The notes below the pieces were generated by a model. It saw only the letters and a program-made list of their open reading frames with translations, did no database searches and had not been told where the DNA came from. Positions 61,561-64,000 of a DNA stretch of 64,000 nt are shown piece after piece. The position numbers and the translations under genes were made by a program. Numbering within the stretch: the first letter of the stretch is position 1; each line of letters opens with the position of its first letter. The stretch is from Isoetes taiwanensis. Its lineage: Eukaryota > Streptophyta > Lycopodiopsida > Isoetales > Isoetaceae. The DNA lies in NCBI GenBank assembly GCA_021234155.1, contig JAJEKV010000210.1, positions 841,501 to 905,500 on the forward strand, written 5' to 3'.

Positions 61561-63207
61561 TATGAACAAGCTTTGAACATGACAATTTATTTCTATCTTC
61601 TTCAAAATGTCAACCAGGTTGTCTCAGCTCTCAGGCTTGTACTATCTTTCTTATGGCTCCTGCTGCTTGTTAGATTTAGCGAATGAAAATGTATTATTAT
61701 TTCTTAGCTCTTACAATGTATTATTATTTCTTAGCTCTTACAGGTTGAAGCTTGTTTTAACGTCATTATGTATATTATATGCAGCACATTCTAAAGATCT
61801 ATCTCATTAGCTTGTAGATGACATCAAATTACCAGGTGTGCTGTTTGAAGAGTCAAAAGCCTGGAGCAAGTGAAGATATAAAATTATTTAAATCACTGAA
61901 TTCCCTTGATAACCTTTCTGAAAAATTTCACGCCAGGTGAACATTAAATAGACCGACCAGAAGTCAGTATAGGCACATGAATTGTAGATTTTATTTTTTC
62001 TGTAAGGCCTATTATATCTAGCCACTATTTTCTCATCCGATTCAGCTAAGAGATAGAGACGCATATTAAGAGAGCAGAATTTGTTCTTGCATGGCTTGAT
62101 GTGCTATGGTGCACCATGTCTAAAAAAGATGACCCAGGAACCTGTGCTATTTTTCTTTCAAATGCTTTTACACATAATGCTTTTACACATAGAAAGAGCC
62201 TTTAGGTCATGCATAAGTCTGTACATCTCTTAGTTAGAAGGGTATATTTTCTTTAGTCACTTGTTAATATAGGTCTTCTATTACAAGCTGAAAATTGTTT
62301 GCTAGTTCATGCCCAAAACTCTTGCTGCCCTCTAATCCCAGAGCAATATGGTTAGCAATATGGTTAATAATGGTTGTTAGTATGTCTTATAAGGAGCATG
62401 TCTGGAATCGAAAGCTAAAACTACAAATAACTACAGACATATAACTCCTCATTGTTATGTAATTTACACAAATTTTCAGAAAGTACATCTATAGAGCATC
62501 TTTGGACTTATAGCTTCTTGGTACATCAATTCAAAAGATTTAAAGCTATAAGACATCATTATACTGTGCAAAAGCACTTGTGGTTGATACTTTGCAGCGT
62601 CTTTGGGTTTATATTTTCCTCTTGAGTCTATATTCTAGAGTCAATTTTCTAATCGTCACTTTCAGCTCATGAAGGCTCAAATTACCGGTCTTATTAGATA
62701 TTGTAAATTCTAGGACACTACAAATGGCAACGCTAATGAAATTATACAACCACAATCACAAAACGAGCAATCCAATGTCTATCGAAAAGGCGACATATGC
62801 TTTTGATGACAAGCTTGCCTTAGAATTGTTTGTAAATATTGATTTCTTTCCAGACTCACCATATGATGACAATTAATAGCCTTACAAACTTCATTTTCAT
62901 ATTTCTCATATGTCGAACTATTCAAAAATGCTTAAAGTGTTCAATATAACACAGTACAATTTTGATCCCATTGAAAGACATTACGTAAACCTTTACAACA
63001 CAACAAAAAATGACTACAACAACCTCATATCCTGCCCTTCCAAAACTAAGAAATACTGATACCTTTAACGAAGGGGCATCATCTAAACTATCCAAACAAC
63101 ATATGCTATTTCAACCATGGACAATAAAATTCAATACAATTTTGCCCTAGTACAAATATAATTCAATTATTTTTTCCTATCCAATTACCTTGCCCTAATT
63201 TCATGCG

Positions 63208-63208
<1 letters not shown>
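61561..63208. other. Intergenic, with short tandem duplications
   Basis: No gene recognised. 26-bp duplication at 61689-61741 (ATGTATTATTATTTCTTAGC..) and 15-bp duplication at 62161-62190 (AATGCTTTTACACAT). Confidence 0.45.

Positions 63209-63247
<39 letters not shown>
63209..63247. repeat. Poly(T) tract, 39 bases
   Basis: An uninterrupted T39 before GGGGGGAGAAG. On the minus strand it is a poly(A) that could end a retroposon lying to its right, but none is recognised there. Confidence 0.8.
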
Positions 63248-63248
<1 letters not shown>

Positions 63249-63633
63249 GGGGGAGAAGAGAAAAGGAAACCTGACACGACAACCTCACCCACGATCAACA
63301 AAAAATAACAACCCAAAAAACATGCAACCACGCCCGAGGTGCCATCGGAGTGCAAATCAATGTGGCATTACCTTTTTATTGCTACTCCAAGCATAAATAT
63401 TGCATTTGCCCGGGGGGCTCGAATTGTAGATTCTATAAACTATGGTTGCATTCCAGGTACATCATCTGAACAACTCAGATGAACTTCTAACCCTTGAATC
63501 ATTCCAGGAATCTTATATATATTTGTAGTTTGTTAAGATTTGTTGTCCATAAACTAAACTTTATAAACATTTTCGTGCAGTAATTCTATATGATTATTAT
63601 GACTTGCCCTTCAATGATGTCTTAAATTGGCAG

Positions 63634-63974
63634 AATTTTGCACTTTGCTGAGGGAAAAAGATGTTTATGATTTGAAGTCTATTTTGCAGCCTATCACAGA
63701 TGAGCAGTACCATGCATTACATAAAGATTTGCTACAAGTAAGTTTTCTTCTTTGCGCCTTCACACTAATTTCCGTAAAGGCAACAAGTTGCATGCATGCA
63801 TTTATGCAGCTATTAAGAAAAAATTTCCAATTCTAGGAAATAAGCACAAATGATTTCAGATGATGACCTGTTTTAAATCCCAACTTGTTTTGCTTGCAGG
63901 TTCAAAATCACTTTGAGTGGCGTACACCACCTCAATCATATGATACCTTTCACATGGTCATATATGAACTTTGA
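63634..63974 (+). CDS. 3' exons of an unrecognised gene (5' part not identified)
   Basis: Exon 63634-63737 follows TTGGCAG and reads FCTLLREKDVYDLKSILQPI then TDEQYHALHKDLLQ. A GT-AG intron (63738-63899, ending TTGCTTGCAG) leads to exon 63900-63974, reading VQNHFEWRTPPQSYDTFHMV then IYEL and TGA. The exons join in phase, and the pattern (acidic/basic helix then a W-containing end) looks like a real C-terminus. Earlier exons could not be placed. Family not recognised. Confidence 0.45.
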
Positions 63975-64000
63975 TTAAGACATCACACAATTCAATATAA

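Overview
The window looks like nuclear DNA of a land plant with a large, transposon-rich genome. Short GT-AG introns, PLS-type pentatricopeptide (PPR) genes, plant-style medium-chain alcohol dehydrogenases, chromodomain Ty3/gypsy elements and a plant-type Helitron all point that way. The style of the PPR gene and the mix of LINE, Helitron and gypsy debris suggest a seed-free vascular plant such as a fern. That taxon is an inference from protein style, not a match I could test.

Layout. 1-11719: a decayed minus-strand Ty3/gypsy chromovirus (chromodomain, integrase, RNase H, RT, protease linker and gag read right to left), followed by a long 5' region with an extra ORF and five copies of a ~70-bp hairpin. 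12430-14130: a LINE/SINE 3' tail and a broken F-box/kelch-like gene. 14198-14677: a large inverted repeat. 18222-22721: a decayed Helitron. 23057-23840: tandem tRNA-like modules. 25088-27613: an antisense PPR fragment and a truncated PPR gene with a proposed mini-intron. 28214-31960: a minus-strand LINE whose RT core is inverted in place. 33191-35070: hairpin/TIR element and a 139-bp tandem repeat.

The best preserved cellular genes are two alcohol dehydrogenase (ADH) genes arranged head to head: ADH-A on minus (37504-40697) and ADH-B on plus (41209-43071). Each has 10 exons, and the eight internal exons are identical in length between the two. Start codons are 511 bp apart, with a perfect 28-bp palindrome between them. 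ADH-B has Arg where the family has a catalytic-zinc Cys. Intron 3 of ADH-A holds a 938-bp Mutator-like element that carries a protein kinase fragment (a Pack-MULE).

43100-64000 is mostly duplicated or decayed sequence: a gag zinc-knuckle fragment, a ~500-bp exon-bearing repeat present twice, a methyltransferase-like ORF, a 1.3-kb segmental duplication whose two copies carry different stops in the same small gene, a gypsy integrase fragment split by a 5'-truncated LINE with a 7-bp target duplication, another LINE tail, and the 3' exons of an unrecognised gene at the right edge. Most of the window is mobile-element debris. The two ADH genes, and perhaps the PPR gene and the right-edge gene, are the likely host functions.
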